A stretch of DNA of 64,000 nt from DASXMT01 sp963755985 (GCA_963755985.1 CAVWLO010000005.1:124001-188000); one strand, 5' to 3'. Counted from the first letter of the stretch, positions 34,334 through 43,432 are shown. Notes: generated by a model from the letters alone, not told the origin. Program-made: numbers and translations.

Positions 34334-34834
34334 TCAGTCCTGCGGTTTTGGCCCCCGGGCCACGAGGTCGACCAACTTCTCGACCGACTTCTCCATCATC
34401 GCCGCCGGCACGATTGGAAAGTGCTCACGGACGTGCTCGGGAACTCCGCTCCAGTCGCAGTAGTTGGTCACCTCGGTCGCGTCGGGACCGACCTCGGCGA
34501 TCGCCCAGCCGTAAACGTGGCCGTAGGGGCCTCGCTCGACCGAGCCGACGTTCCATTCGAGCAGAGAGTCAGGAACGATCCTCGTGACCGTATTGAGGAC
34601 CTTGTACTTGCCCATGGGGACGTCGCCGAGTGGCTCGCGGTCCATGTCCATCTCGAAGGTATCGCCCACCGCCTCGAGCCGCGTCGAACCGGGCGCGGCC
34701 TCGAGCATGCCGGACCCGTCGATCTCGACCTGCATGTTGGGGTCGGTGACGACCCGGAAGATCTCGGAAGGAGGAGCGTCCACGATGCGGCTGATGACAA
34801 TCCTGTTGTCGCCTGGTCTGTTATCGCCTGGCAC
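34334..34834 (-). CDS. SRPBCC (START-like) ligand-binding protein
   Basis: A 166-residue helix-grip protein from a GTG at 34834, preceded by GGGGAGG. RIVISRIVDAPPSEIFRVVT is the N-terminal strand and first helix of the polyketide cyclase/START-like fold; the deep hydrophobic cavity of this fold binds lipids, sterols or polyketides. No catalytic residue can be identified. The N-terminus contains a doubled PGDNR encoded by a 15-base tandem duplication. It is divergent from the quinone-oxidoreductase-like gene at 34989 and heads a minus-strand unit with the SDR. Confidence 0.82.
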   Translation of the reverse strand: MPGDNRPGDNRIVISRIVDAPPSEIFRVVTDPNMQVEIDGSGMLEAAPGSTRLEAVGDTFEMDMDREPLGDVPMGKYKVLNTVTRIVPDSLLEWNVGSVERGPYGHVYGWAIAEVGPDATEVTNYCDWSGVPEHVREHFPIVPAAMMEKSVEKLVDLVARGPKPQD

Positions 34835-34988
34835 GATGCTGCCTCCCCCGGAGTTGGCCGATAGAGACACTACCCACCGTGGCCAGGCGCGTGTCGAACC
34901 GGAGAGAACGGCTCCCTTGGGCACGCTCGCACAGGAGGTCGTATGTTGGGCAGCGTGCCATTGGGACCTGGTTCCCAGACGATCAAGG

Positions 34989-36071
34989 ATGCCCGTGATG
35001 CCCGAATCAGAGATTGGCGTGGTGAACGCGGATGCCTGGGTCACCACTGCCTACGGAGACCCGACCACGGTGATGGAACGCCGGAACGTAGAGGTGCGGG
35101 CGCCGGGGGCCAACGAGGTCCGGGTCGCGGTGGACGCCTTCTGCCTCAACCTGAACGATATCGACATCATCCGGGGACGCTATGCGACGCTCATGTTGGA
35201 GCCTCCGTTCGTGGCCGGGATGGAGTCGGTGGGGACCGTCGAGAGCGCGGGGCCGGGAGCTGAGCACCTACTCGGACAGCGAATCGTTGGCATCCCGGCC
35301 GTCGCCCATGGTGGGTACGCCTCCTACGCCGTCGTCGATGCGGCCACGGCCATGGAGCTACCCGACTGGCTGAGCGCGGCTGACGGTGCCGCCATGCACT
35401 ACCCGTTCCACCTCGGTTGGTTCGCCCTCCACGAGCGTGCCCACCTCCAACCCGGGGAGACGCTCCTCGTGCACGCGGCCGCCGGTGGTACGGGGTCGGG
35501 GGCGTTGCAGATCGGAAAGGCGCTCGGGGCCAAGGTGATCGCCACCGCCGGGACCGACGAGAAGGTCGAGTACTGCCGCAGGTTGGGAGCGGACGTGGCC
35601 GTGAATTATCGAACGGATGACTTCGTCGAGACGGCGATGGAGGCCACCTATGGGCACGGGGTGGATGTCGCCTTCGACGCCGTCGGGGGGAACGTCACGC
35701 TCGAGACCTTCAAGTGCATGGGATTCAACGGCCGGCACCTGATCGCCGGATGGAGCGAGGGCATCGAGCTCGAAGATGCCCACTACCTGACGCCTCGGGC
35801 CATGGCCTACGGGAACTTCTCGCTCTGCGGGGTATGCCTCGTCTACGTGAACGACCCCCTCGGCGTCCGGCGAACCCTGGGGTTCAACTGGCCGGGGCGA
35901 AGCGAAGGCCAACGCGCCCACGCCACCATTCTCGAGCTGATACGCACCGGCCGGATTCACCCATCGGTCACCCGCAAACTCGACTTCGGTGGCCTTCCTG
36001 CTGCGCTCGAGGAGATGGAACAGCGCCAGACGATGGGTCGGCTGGTGGTGATGATGGAGCGAAGCAACTAG
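34989..36071 (+). CDS. Zinc-independent MDR oxidoreductase (quinone oxidoreductase-like)
   Basis: A 360-residue medium-chain dehydrogenase/reductase (357 from the ATG at 34998). The GroES-like domain has NLNDIDIIRGRY near residue 55 and lacks the Cys ligands of zinc enzymes; the Rossmann domain has LLVHAAAGGTGSGALQIGKA near residue 160 and the NADPH-typical Lys/Tyr region VEYCRRLGADVAVNYRT. Probable activity is NADPH-dependent reduction of an enone or quinone. AAGGATG lies just ahead. It starts 154 bases from the divergent SRPBCC gene and is followed by a hydrolase after 32 bases, likely in one operon. Confidence 0.9.
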   Translation: MPVMPESEIGVVNADAWVTTAYGDPTTVMERRNVEVRAPGANEVRVAVDAFCLNLNDIDIIRGRYATLMLEPPFVAGMESVGTVESAGPGAEHLLGQRIVGIPAVAHGGYASYAVVDAATAMELPDWLSAADGAAMHYPFHLGWFALHERAHLQPGETLLVHAAAGGTGSGALQIGKALGAKVIATAGTDEKVEYCRRLGADVAVNYRTDDFVETAMEATYGHGVDVAFDAVGGNVTLETFKCMGFNGRHLIAGWSEGIELEDAHYLTPRAMAYGNFSLCGVCLVYVNDPLGVRRTLGFNWPGRSEGQRAHATILELIRTGRIHPSVTRKLDFGGLPAALEEMEQRQTMGRLVVMMERSN

Positions 36072-36103
36072 TCGAATTCGACAATCCCAACGTTGGAGGG
36101 GCC

Positions 36104-37528
36104 ATGGGGAAACCAGGACAACGAGCAACGTTCCGGCCGCTACCGGGGCGATCCCCGATGCCGGCCGGGGCGTATGACCTAGGTGCTCTCGGGTACGAGG
36201 AGCAGGAGTTCCTCCTCCAAGGGGTGGCGGGGTCGTTCGAGCTCGCGTGTGAGCGCTCCGGGGACGGCCGCTGGACAGTCAAACCGGGCCCGGAGGCACC
36301 ATTCGTCACCCGGTTCCTGATCCGGAGGCCCACGAACCAGGCCCGCTTTAGCGGGTCGGCCGTGGTGGAGTGGCACAACGTCTCCGCTGGTCTCGACGTG
36401 GGCCCCGATTGGTCGCTCTTGCACCGTGACCTGATGGCTCGAGGTCATGTCTGGGTTGGCGTTTCGGCCCAAAAGGCGGGGATCGACGGGGGAGGCCTCG
36501 TCGAAGGACTGCACCTGAAGAAGATGGCGCCCGATCGCTACGCCGGGCTGGTGCACCCCGGGGACGCCTGGTCCTACGACATCTTCACCCAGGCGGGCCA
36601 GATCCTGCGTCCGGTGACCGGAGCCTCACCACTGGGTGACCTCGCTCCCTCGCGCCTGCTGGCCATGGGGGAGTCGCAGTCGGCCGCCTTCCTGGTGACC
36701 TATATCAATGCCATCGATCCTGAAGCAAGGGTGTTCGACGGGTTCCTCGTGCACGGCCGGCCGGGGAGCGGCGCCGCCCTCGACGGGTTCCGGGCGTCCC
36801 GCGGGGCTGATGTCGAGGCGGCCAGGCGGTCGCTGGTCGACCGTCCCGAACGGATCCGCGATGATGCCCGGGTCCCCGTACTCGTCCTCCAGAGCGAGAC
36901 CGACGTCGTCCTCCTTGGTGGAGGCCTGCCGGCCCAGCCTGATGGCGCGAACCTCCGGCAATGGGAGATTGCCGGAGCCGCTCACGCCGACACGTACATT
37001 CTCTCAGGCGGCTACGAGGACGATGGCCATCTTGATCCCGAGCGCCTGGCCGATCTGCTCCGCCCGACGACGGAGATCTTCGGCGCCACTACCGACACCC
37101 CGATCAATTCCGGGCCCCAGCAGCACTATGTGGGTCAAGCCGCCTTTGAGAGCCTCGACCGCTGGGTTGCCGGAGGCGGACCGCCGCCGAGTGCGCCCCG
37201 CTTGGACGTCAGCGAGGACGGCCGCGCCTTCCGGCTCGACGAGAACGGTAACGCCACCGGCGGGGTGCGGACGCCCTGGGTCGATGTCCCGACGGCAACA
37301 TTGTCCGGGCTCGGCCAGAGCGGGGAGGACTTCGCCATCCTCTTCGGCACGACAAAGCCCTTCGAGTCCGCCGCCCTGGCCGCCGGTTATCCCGGGGGAC
37401 GAGACGAATACCTGCGGCGGTTCAATGCCTCACTCGACTCCACGATCGCCGCCGGCTTCATCCTGCCCGAGGACCGGGCCGAGATCCTGGCCCTGGCCGA
37501 GGTCTCGTTCCCGGTCTCGACCCCGTAG
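36104..37528 (+). CDS. Alpha/beta hydrolase domain protein (PF20091-like)
   Basis: A 474-residue protein. YDLGALGYEEQEFLLQGVAG and TRFLIRRPTNQARFSGSAVV are the N-terminal beta-domain blocks; AMGESQSAAFLVTYINAI near residue 185 is the nucleophile elbow (GESQS); and IAGAAHADTYI near 290 carries the likely catalytic His. This large actinobacterial family has no well-defined substrate and often accompanies steroid-type or other hydrophobic-compound catabolism. GGAGGGG precedes the ATG at 36104. It is convergent with the aldo/keto reductase, 16 bases apart. Confidence 0.8.
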   Translation: MGKPGQRATFRPLPGRSPMPAGAYDLGALGYEEQEFLLQGVAGSFELACERSGDGRWTVKPGPEAPFVTRFLIRRPTNQARFSGSAVVEWHNVSAGLDVGPDWSLLHRDLMARGHVWVGVSAQKAGIDGGGLVEGLHLKKMAPDRYAGLVHPGDAWSYDIFTQAGQILRPVTGASPLGDLAPSRLLAMGESQSAAFLVTYINAIDPEARVFDGFLVHGRPGSGAALDGFRASRGADVEAARRSLVDRPERIRDDARVPVLVLQSETDVVLLGGGLPAQPDGANLRQWEIAGAAHADTYILSGGYEDDGHLDPERLADLLRPTTEIFGATTDTPINSGPQQHYVGQAAFESLDRWVAGGGPPPSAPRLDVSEDGRAFRLDENGNATGGVRTPWVDVPTATLSGLGQSGEDFAILFGTTKPFESAALAAGYPGGRDEYLRRFNASLDSTIAAGFILPEDRAEILALAEVSFPVSTP

Positions 37529-37544
37529 CCCCGGCGCTCGTTGT

Positions 37545-38453
37545 TCACGACCAGGGCATGGCGGCCCGCTCGCTCCAATAGACCTGTGGCTCCTGGGCAA
37601 GCGGCCTGAGCCGATCGGCATCCGGCTCCCGTACGTGGTCGACGGCAGCCAGGTTCGAGCGCAGCTGGGACACGGTCGTCGCTCCCGAGAGCACGACGTC
37701 GGCCCAGGGCTGGTCGAGCGCGGCGGCGAGCGCGGTGACATCGGGGCGTTCACCCAGTGCCGCGGTCGTCGGCCCGGGGACGGCCAGGCGCCCGTTCGCC
37801 AGGGCCTCCTTGACGATCACCGTCCAACCGGCCGACTTGGCCTCGGCCAGGGCCGGGGCGCCCGAGGTCTCGAGCAGGTTCCAGGTGGCCTGCACGACAG
37901 AGAAGAGGGGCCGGTCGTCGACTTCGATCGAGAGCGCCCGTCGGAGAGTCCCCGCCTGGTCCGGGCCGCTCAGGCTGAGCCCCACGGGCAGACCCAACCG
38001 GGCCAGCGCCCGATGCACCTCGGCGTCATCGAGGACCCCGGACTCGGTAGTGGCCGAGTGGACCTGGTAGAGCCGCAACCACGGTCCGAGTAGGGCGTCA
38101 GTCTCGGGCCACTGGCGGGCCAGGGCCGCAGCCGAGTGGTCCTTGACCTCTTGCACCGCCGCGTCCACCGCCCAGTTCGCCGTGTAGCTGTAGCCCCACT
38201 TGGATGAGACCACCACCTGTTCCGGCTCGATGGCCCGGCTGGTCAACCACCCGGCCAGGAACTCCTCGGCTCGGCCGTAGGAGCGAGCCGCGTCGAACCA
38301 GCGGATCCCCCCTTCCCATGCCGCGTCGCAGACCTGGTCGCACCGGGCCCGGAGCGCCTCGACCGACCGGTCGGTGCCGAGAGCCGCGCCATGGCCAACG
38401 GTCAGATATCCCGGCCGGCCCAGCGCGGCCAGACCCAGTCCGAGGACAGCCAT
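37545..38453 (-). CDS. Aldo/keto reductase
   Basis: A 302-residue AKR barrel. IRWFDAARSYGRAEEFLAGW near residue 50 provides the catalytic Asp and Tyr, VVVSSKWGYSY near 80 the Lys, and LRLYQVHSATTES near 125 the His: the complete AKR tetrad. The C-terminal half (WTVIVKEALANGRL, WADVVLSGATTVSQLRSNL) matches NADPH-binding segments. It would reduce an aldehyde or ketone. It is downstream of the class II aldolase on the same strand (81-base gap), so it may act on the aldehyde released by that enzyme (inference). Confidence 0.9.
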   Translation of the reverse strand: MAVLGLGLAALGRPGYLTVGHGAALGTDRSVEALRARCDQVCDAAWEGGIRWFDAARSYGRAEEFLAGWLTSRAIEPEQVVVSSKWGYSYTANWAVDAAVQEVKDHSAAALARQWPETDALLGPWLRLYQVHSATTESGVLDDAEVHRALARLGLPVGLSLSGPDQAGTLRRALSIEVDDRPLFSVVQATWNLLETSGAPALAEAKSAGWTVIVKEALANGRLAVPGPTTAALGERPDVTALAAALDQPWADVVLSGATTVSQLRSNLAAVDHVREPDADRLRPLAQEPQVYWSERAAMPWS

Positions 38454-38534
38454 AGTCCATTCTCATCCGGCGTCCGTGGCCGGGGCGAACTCGGGTTGGT
38501 TCATCGTGACCGGGGGGTCGGACTCCCCCAGGCT

Positions 38535-39200
38535 CTACCCCTTGCCGACCTTCTTCGTCTTTCCGTAGCCGCGTTCCATGGCCGACACGATGATGGCCTC
38601 GAAGTCCTTGTCGGTGAGCACTCGCGGTGTTCCCAACGAGGAGGCGCGCCAGTACAGCTCAGCCAGCCACTCGAGGAGCTCGAGGCGCTCGATGGCTTCG
38701 GTCATGGTGCTGCCGTAGGCCACCGAACCGTGGTTCTGCATCATGGCCGCGTTCCGGCCCTTCAGCGCCTCGATGACGTTGTCGGCCAACTCTTGCGAAC
38801 CGAAGGTGGCGTAGGCCGCCGTCCGGGGGGTGCCACCCAGGCCCAGGCAGCTGTAGTGCAAGGCCGGGAGCTCGTCGTGCGTGCACGAGAGAGCGGTGGA
38901 GGCCATGGCGTGGGCGTGGGTGATGGCCACAGCATTGGTTCCGGCATAGATGCCGGTGTGCAGGGGTACCTCGGAGGTGGGGGCAAGGTCGCCGTCCACC
39001 ACCGCGCCGTCGAGGTCGATGACCGTCACCATCTTGGCCGTCACCGTGCCGAGGTCGGCCCCGGTGGGGGTAACGGCGACCAGGTCTCCTCGGCGGGCGG
39101 AAATATTGCCCGCCGTTCCGATGACGAGCCCCCGCTCGGCCAGGTGGCGGCTGGCCGCGGCCACGGCCTCGCGTTCGTCGCCCAAGAGCAGCTCGCTCAT
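38535..39200 (-). CDS. Class II aldolase/adducin-family protein
   Basis: A 221-residue zinc aldolase-like protein related to L-fuculose-phosphate aldolase. LVIGTAGNISARRGDLVAVT near residue 30 is the substrate phosphate loop; VAITHAHAMASTAL supplies two metal His; and AAMMQNHGSVAYGSTM the third. The proton-donor Glu position is taken by SEVPLHTGIYA. Activity would be retro-aldol cleavage of a hydroxyl-keto compound. Start ATG 39200 follows AAAGGACC. Located between the thiolase-fold operon and an aldo/keto reductase on the same strand. Confidence 0.88.
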   Translation of the reverse strand: MSELLLGDEREAVAAASRHLAERGLVIGTAGNISARRGDLVAVTPTGADLGTVTAKMVTVIDLDGAVVDGDLAPTSEVPLHTGIYAGTNAVAITHAHAMASTALSCTHDELPALHYSCLGLGGTPRTAAYATFGSQELADNVIEALKGRNAAMMQNHGSVAYGSTMTEAIERLELLEWLAELYWRASSLGTPRVLTDKDFEAIIVSAMERGYGKTKKVGKG

Positions 39201-39390
39201 GCCTGGTCCTTTCCGCGGTGTGGACATTTGATCGTGCCCATGGTGGCACATCTAGGACCCCGATTCCGTCGAGGAGTGAGTGCGAGCAGTGGGGGGCAAG
39301 GAATCCGGTGGCACTCCTCCCTAGAGCAAAGGCCTGTTCGTGTCGGTCCCCGCATGCCGCCGCATCATCAGCTCTCAACTCTCGGAGGGA

Positions 39391-40542
39391 TCAGTTGTGC
39401 AGGACCATGGCCCCCGAGAGCGTGATGGCGCCACCGTTGACGACAGTGGCATGCACGTTAGGAAGCTGCCTCGGCCCTGCATCGCCCCGGAGCTGCAGGG
39501 CAGCCTCGACCACGTGGCCAATGGCGTGACTACGCCCTTCGCTGTTGTTGCCGCCATGGGGGTTGAGCGGAAGGTCGCCACCGGCCACATGACCTCCATC
39601 GCCTAAGAAGCGTCCGGCCTCGCCCTTGGGAACGAGCCCGTACTCCTCCAGCCCGTACAGCACCAGAGGAGCGAAGCCGTCGTACATCATGGCGAAGTCC
39701 ATGTCCGACGGACCGAGGCCGGCATTGACCCACAGCCGCTTCGCCGACCAGGCGTAGGCGCTCTCGTCGTAGTCGTGCCAGAAGATCATGTTGTTCTTGG
39801 GCCCGGTGCCGGTGGTGACGGCACTGACGTACACCGGCGCATGCCGCAGGTCCTTGGCCCGCTCCGCCGTCGTGATCACGACGGCGCCGCAGACGTCCAC
39901 GGGCATGTCGCAATCGAACAGCCGAAGCGGCTCGGCTACGTAGCGCGAAGCCCGGTAGTCGTCCATGGTGATCGGCGTCCTGAGCGCGGCATGGGGGTTT
40001 CGCGAGGCATTGTCTCGCATGGCGATGACGTAAGCGCCCATCTGCTCGTCGGTCACGCCGTCGAGCTTGCGTCGCCGTTGGTACCAGGGAGCGAAGTACT
40101 GCATGAAGACACCCAGCCCGTAGGGCAGGGTGAATGCGCCCACGCCACGGGCCCCCTCGAAGCCCATATAGTTGTATGTAGTTTCGGTGTTGGGGCGCGG
40201 CGCGGTCATTGTGCGCCAGGTGAGCGCCGTCTCGCATACGCCAGAGGCGACGGCCATAGCGGCGTTGGCGACCACGCTGGGGCCGACACCGCCTCCGAGG
40301 GGGCCGCCGTAGAAGTTCAAGCCCGGCAACGCCAGCGCCTCCATGATCTGCAGGGTCGACGGCTCGTGGGCGTCACCCATGGCGCAGAGCCCGTCGATGG
40401 CGCCCGGCTGGAGTCCTGCGTCCTCAATCGCGTCGAGGCACGTGTCGATGGTGAACGCAAGCGGCGACACGCCCAGGTCCTTCCTGCAGGGTGAGTGGCC
40501 CACGCCGACAATGGCCGACTGGTCGCGGATCGGGCTGGTCAT
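39391..40542 (-). CDS. Thiolase-fold protein A, probable Ltp2-type retro-aldolase subunit
   Basis: A 383-residue thiolase-superfamily (lipid-transfer/SCP-X N-terminal-like) protein. AIVGVGHSPCRKDLG and DAGLQPGAIDGL are the N-terminal fold motifs. The region that holds the nucleophilic Cys in true thiolases reads GGPLGGGVGPSVVANAAMAV, without Cys; MMYDGFAPLVL and LNPHGGNNSEGRSHAIGH are retained. Cys-less members with a DUF35 partner, such as Ltp2 of the cholesterol pathway, catalyse retro-aldol cleavage of beta-hydroxyacyl-CoA. Its ATG overlaps the DUF35-A stop (ATGA, 40539-40542), supporting a complex. Last gene of a minus-strand operon. Confidence 0.88.
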   Translation of the reverse strand: MTSPIRDQSAIVGVGHSPCRKDLGVSPLAFTIDTCLDAIEDAGLQPGAIDGLCAMGDAHEPSTLQIMEALALPGLNFYGGPLGGGVGPSVVANAAMAVASGVCETALTWRTMTAPRPNTETTYNYMGFEGARGVGAFTLPYGLGVFMQYFAPWYQRRRKLDGVTDEQMGAYVIAMRDNASRNPHAALRTPITMDDYRASRYVAEPLRLFDCDMPVDVCGAVVITTAERAKDLRHAPVYVSAVTTGTGPKNNMIFWHDYDESAYAWSAKRLWVNAGLGPSDMDFAMMYDGFAPLVLYGLEEYGLVPKGEAGRFLGDGGHVAGGDLPLNPHGGNNSEGRSHAIGHVVEAALQLRGDAGPRQLPNVHATVVNGGAITLSGAMVLHN

Positions 40543-40967
40543 GCCGTCAGGTCGACGCCGGCCGGTCGCCACTGGGGCAGGGTGAGCTCGTGATTGACGT
40601 CCTCCCACGTCACCTCGAGTGGGAGGCCGATCTCGATGTTCTCGGCCGCACAGTCGACGATGTTCCCGATGGTCAAGAGGCCACTCTGTTCATTGAGCTC
40701 GACAACCAGGACGACATAGGGGATGCGGTTCTCGAAGCCGGGATTCCCTCCGGAGTGCATAACCGACCAGCTGTAGACATGGCCTTTGCCGCTGAGCTCC
40801 TCGGGCACCAGCCTCTCACTCCGACAATCGGGACATAGGCCTCGTGGCGGATGCACCCACGTGCGACATTCGGCGCAGCGCTGGATGACTAGTCGGTGCT
40901 CGCGGGCAGCCTCCCAATAGTGCCGGTTGCTATCGTCGATGACCGGCAGCGGCCTGTCCAGGGACAT
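40539..40967 (-). CDS. DUF35 (OB-fold plus zinc ribbon) protein A
   Basis: A 142-residue protein. The N-terminal helices include NRHYWEAAREHRLVIQRCAE; the rubredoxin-like zinc ribbon is CAEC...CPDC (near residues 36-53) with HPPRGLCPDC; the OB-fold follows (GHVYSWSVMH, RIPYVVLVVELNEQSGLLT). DUF35 proteins bind CoA esters and position them for the partnered thiolase-fold enzyme. It overlaps the start of thiolase-fold protein A by four bases. ATG 40967 has GAGGGAGGG directly ahead. The intergenic DNA upstream contains two tandem 15-bp repeats. Confidence 0.9.
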   Translation of the reverse strand: MSLDRPLPVIDDSNRHYWEAAREHRLVIQRCAECRTWVHPPRGLCPDCRSERLVPEELSGKGHVYSWSVMHSGGNPGFENRIPYVVLVVELNEQSGLLTIGNIVDCAAENIEIGLPLEVTWEDVNHELTLPQWRPAGVDLTA

Positions 40968-41018
40968 CCCTCCCTCGGCCGCACTCGCCGGCCACCAGTA
41001 GAACCGACCATCACGGTC

Positions 41019-41048
41019 ACACCCAGTACAATTACACCCAGTACAATT
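41019..41048. repeat. Two tandem 15-bp repeats upstream of DUF35-A
   Basis: ACACCCAGTACAATT occurs exactly twice head to tail (41019-41033 and 41034-41048), followed by GCAC so that GTACAATTGCAC at 41041 forms an imperfect palindrome. It lies 52-82 bases before the DUF35-A start and 74 bases after the TetR stop. Position and symmetry suggest an operator for that TetR controlling an internal promoter. Confidence 0.6.
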
Positions 41049-41121
41049 GCACATGGAGCGCCGACTCGGGTCCGACCGACAGCACGTGGACACGGTCGTC
41101 GGCCCGTTGTCGGCAGGAGGG

Positions 41122-41739
41122 CTAAGGGGTAGCCGCTCCCAAGGCGCGCAAACAGAACGAATGGACTGCTCGAATCGAGTGGGCGTGTGGTCGTATGGCC
41201 TCGCTCAAAGGATTGAGCCCAGCAGCAGCCCACGCAACCGACTGAACGAGCGATGCATCGGTAGCCGGATCAGCCAGCGGGAAGCTCCCATCGCGCTTGC
41301 CCTCGGCGAGCAGCTCTTCGAGCGGCGCCACCAATAACTTGGCTGCATGGCGCGTCTCGTCGGCATACCCGACGGCCCGCATGGCGCCTGAAGAACCGAG
41401 CACGGCAACGCGAGCGGCCTTTTCTCTATGGTGCCGAAAGCTCATGATTTCCTCTATCCACGCCTGCAGCGCCAGCCCTGGGTTGGGCGCCGACCTGACC
41501 TTTGCGCTGAGCCGCGTGGCCGCGGCCTCGGCTTCCCGACGGTACAGGGCGCAGAGGAGCTGATCCTTGGACTCGAAGTGTCGGTAGAAGGAGCGGGTGG
41601 AGAGGTCGGCCTCGGCCAGAATGTCGGCGACGGCCGCATCTTGATATCCGTTGCGTGCCATGACAACCAGCCCGGCATCGAGAAGCAGGCGCCGCTCGTC
41701 TGCTTCCTCGAAGCGCCGCGGACGCCCGGCTCGAGCCAT
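41122..41739 (-). CDS. TetR-family regulator inside the thiolase/DUF35 operon
   Basis: About 205 residues from the ATG at 41739 (a TTG at 41748 is the alternative). RLLLDAGLVVMARNGYQDAA leads to the helix-turn-helix VADILAEADLSTRSFYRHF (near residues 38-56). It lies between two DUF35/thiolase pairs, 15 bases after DUF35-B and before DUF35-A, all on one strand, and the repeats at 41019-41048 are the nearest candidate binding site. Likely a local substrate-responsive repressor. Confidence 0.9.
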   Translation of the reverse strand: MARAGRPRRFEEADERRLLLDAGLVVMARNGYQDAAVADILAEADLSTRSFYRHFESKDQLLCALYRREAEAAATRLSAKVRSAPNPGLALQAWIEEIMSFRHHREKAARVAVLGSSGAMRAVGYADETRHAAKLLVAPLEELLAEGKRDGSFPLADPATDASLVQSVAWAAAGLNPLSEAIRPHAHSIRAVHSFCLRALGAATP

Positions 41740-41754
41740 GGTCGACAAGCTAGT

Positions 41755-42207
41755 TCAGGCTCCCGAACTCTGTGGGCGAGCCCGTGGCATGGCGTACGTT
41801 TCGCTCACCTTATCGAACCAGATATCGACCTTGTCGCCGACCCGCACCGTCTCCGGGTCGCAGTCGGTGATGTTGAGGATCATCCGCGCTCCGGCCCCCT
41901 GGGTGCCGTCGAGCTCGATGATTCCCGAGACATACGGCACCACTTCGGATAGGGCGGCGGAAAGCGGGTGGCGCACAACGGTGTACGTATAGATCGTTCC
42001 GGTGCCAGGTAGGTCGATCCATTCGAACTCCTGGCCCTGGCAGTTGAAACAGAAGGGCTGGGGAGTCAGGACGAAGGTCCCACATTGCCTGCAGCGAGGA
42101 GCGACAAGCCGGTTCTCCAAGGCGGCGTCCCAGAACGGCTGGGTGGTCGAGTCGGCGAAGGGGTCCTTCATCATCGCAGGATAGGTACCTTGTTTGGTCT
42201 CGGTCAT
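41755..42207 (-). CDS. DUF35 (OB-fold plus zinc ribbon) protein B
   Basis: A 150-residue protein. TTQPFWDAALENRLVAPRC precedes the zinc ribbon CRQC...CFNC, and the OB-fold contains GTGTIYTYTVVRHPL and SGIIELDGTQGAGARMILN. Partner of thiolase-fold protein B, whose gene ends 10 bases upstream. GAGG six bases before the ATG at 42207 supports the start. Expected role: holding the acyl-CoA in an Ltp2-like complex (family knowledge, inferred here). Confidence 0.9.
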   Translation of the reverse strand: MTETKQGTYPAMMKDPFADSTTQPFWDAALENRLVAPRCRQCGTFVLTPQPFCFNCQGQEFEWIDLPGTGTIYTYTVVRHPLSAALSEVVPYVSGIIELDGTQGAGARMILNITDCDPETVRVGDKVDIWFDKVSETYAMPRARPQSSGA

Positions 42208-42217
42208 GGTTACCTCG

Positions 42218-43432
42218 TCATGTTCGAAGGAGGGTGCCGCTGACGGGAAGGCCAGATGGGCCACCGGTGACCAGGGCCACCTCTGCCCCGTCGACCTGGT
42301 TGACGGCGTCGCCCCGCAGTTGTTCCACAGCCTCGCGGATGTGGGTCATGCCGATGATGTATGCCTCTGAGAGATGACCGCCATGGGTGTTGACGGGAAT
42401 GGAGCCTCCCTTCCATCGGATGTTGCCATCGGCGACGAACGGTCCTCCTTCGCCGATCGGACAGAAGCCGTAGTCCTCGAGCTGCATGATGACGAGGGGG
42501 GAGAAGTGATCGTACAAGAGGGCGACGTCAACATCTTCAGGGCCCATGCCGGCCATTGCGTAGAGGCGTTGAGCGATGGGCCGGTTGCCGGAAGAGGCAA
42601 AATACTCGTCGGGCATCTGAAAGTAGGTGAAGATGGCCGATCCCCATCTGCCCATGCCACCGTGAGCCGATCCCGAGATGAAAACGGGTGGATGGCGAAG
42701 ATCCTTCGCCCGCTCCGCCGACGTGATGACGGCTGCGACCGCCCCATCGGTCTCCATCGTGTAGTCGTAGAGGCAGAGAGGATCCGAGATCATGCGTGCG
42801 TTGAAGTAGTCGTCCACGGTGAGGGGCTCGCGCCGGATGGAGGTCGGTCGCAAGATGGCGTTCTCACGTTGGGAGATGGCCACCTCGGCCAAGTGCTCGC
42901 GCTTCGTGCCGTAGAGCTCCATATGCCGCTTGGTTAGCAAGGCGAAGCTATGACCGGGAGCCATGAGGCCGGCACCGGTGATGAAGGCGGCATAGTTGGG
43001 CACCCCGGCGGCGCCATATGGGCTTCCACCTCCACTCCCCAGACCGGCACCCACGTCCCCCACGGCGGAACCACCCAGGCGACGCTTGGCCTGCTGAAGG
43101 GTCATGAGGGTCACGCAAACCTCGGATTGACCTGAGGTGATCGCGGCCGCGGCCAGACCGAGTGAACCGGCTGCCCCACCTCCGCCGGAGGTAAGGGTGG
43201 CGGCAAAGCGCACCTCGGGAACCCCGAGAACCGACGCGACCTGGGCCGGGTCGCACGAGCTCGAATAGATGGCGAACCCGTCGAGGTCCTTAATAGTGAG
43301 CCCCGCGTCATCGAGTGCGCCCAAAACAGCTTTGCATGCCAGCTCCAGCTCGGTCTGCGGGAGCGATTCGCCCCGTTTGTAATACGGTGTCGCACCAATC
43401 CCCACGACCGCGGTCTTGTCTTTCAGTGTCAT
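42218..43432 (-). CDS. Thiolase-fold protein B, probable Ltp2-type retro-aldolase subunit
   Basis: A 404-residue thiolase-fold protein. TAVVGIGATPYYKRGESLPQ and DAGLTIKDLDGFAIYSS open the fold. The nucleophile region reads ATLTSGGGGAAGSLGLAAAA, again without Cys. LLYDHFSPLVIMQLEDYGF retains the Tyr-Asp motif and VNTHGGHLSEAYIIGMTHIR the C-terminal His block. It therefore fits a lyase rather than a thiolase. GGAGGGC precedes the ATG at 43432. It precedes DUF35-B and follows the DUF2889 gene by 37 bases, in the same operon. Confidence 0.88.
   Translation of the reverse strand: MTLKDKTAVVGIGATPYYKRGESLPQTELELACKAVLGALDDAGLTIKDLDGFAIYSSSCDPAQVASVLGVPEVRFAATLTSGGGGAAGSLGLAAAAITSGQSEVCVTLMTLQQAKRRLGGSAVGDVGAGLGSGGGSPYGAAGVPNYAAFITGAGLMAPGHSFALLTKRHMELYGTKREHLAEVAISQRENAILRPTSIRREPLTVDDYFNARMISDPLCLYDYTMETDGAVAAVITSAERAKDLRHPPVFISGSAHGGMGRWGSAIFTYFQMPDEYFASSGNRPIAQRLYAMAGMGPEDVDVALLYDHFSPLVIMQLEDYGFCPIGEGGPFVADGNIRWKGGSIPVNTHGGHLSEAYIIGMTHIREAVEQLRGDAVNQVDGAEVALVTGGPSGLPVSGTLLRT

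Noticed and set aside
39391..43432. Assignment of the thiolase-fold genes as acetyl-CoA acetyltransferases
   Set aside because: The nucleophilic Cys position is Gly/Ser-rich in all three proteins, and each has a DUF35 partner, which argues for lyase function.
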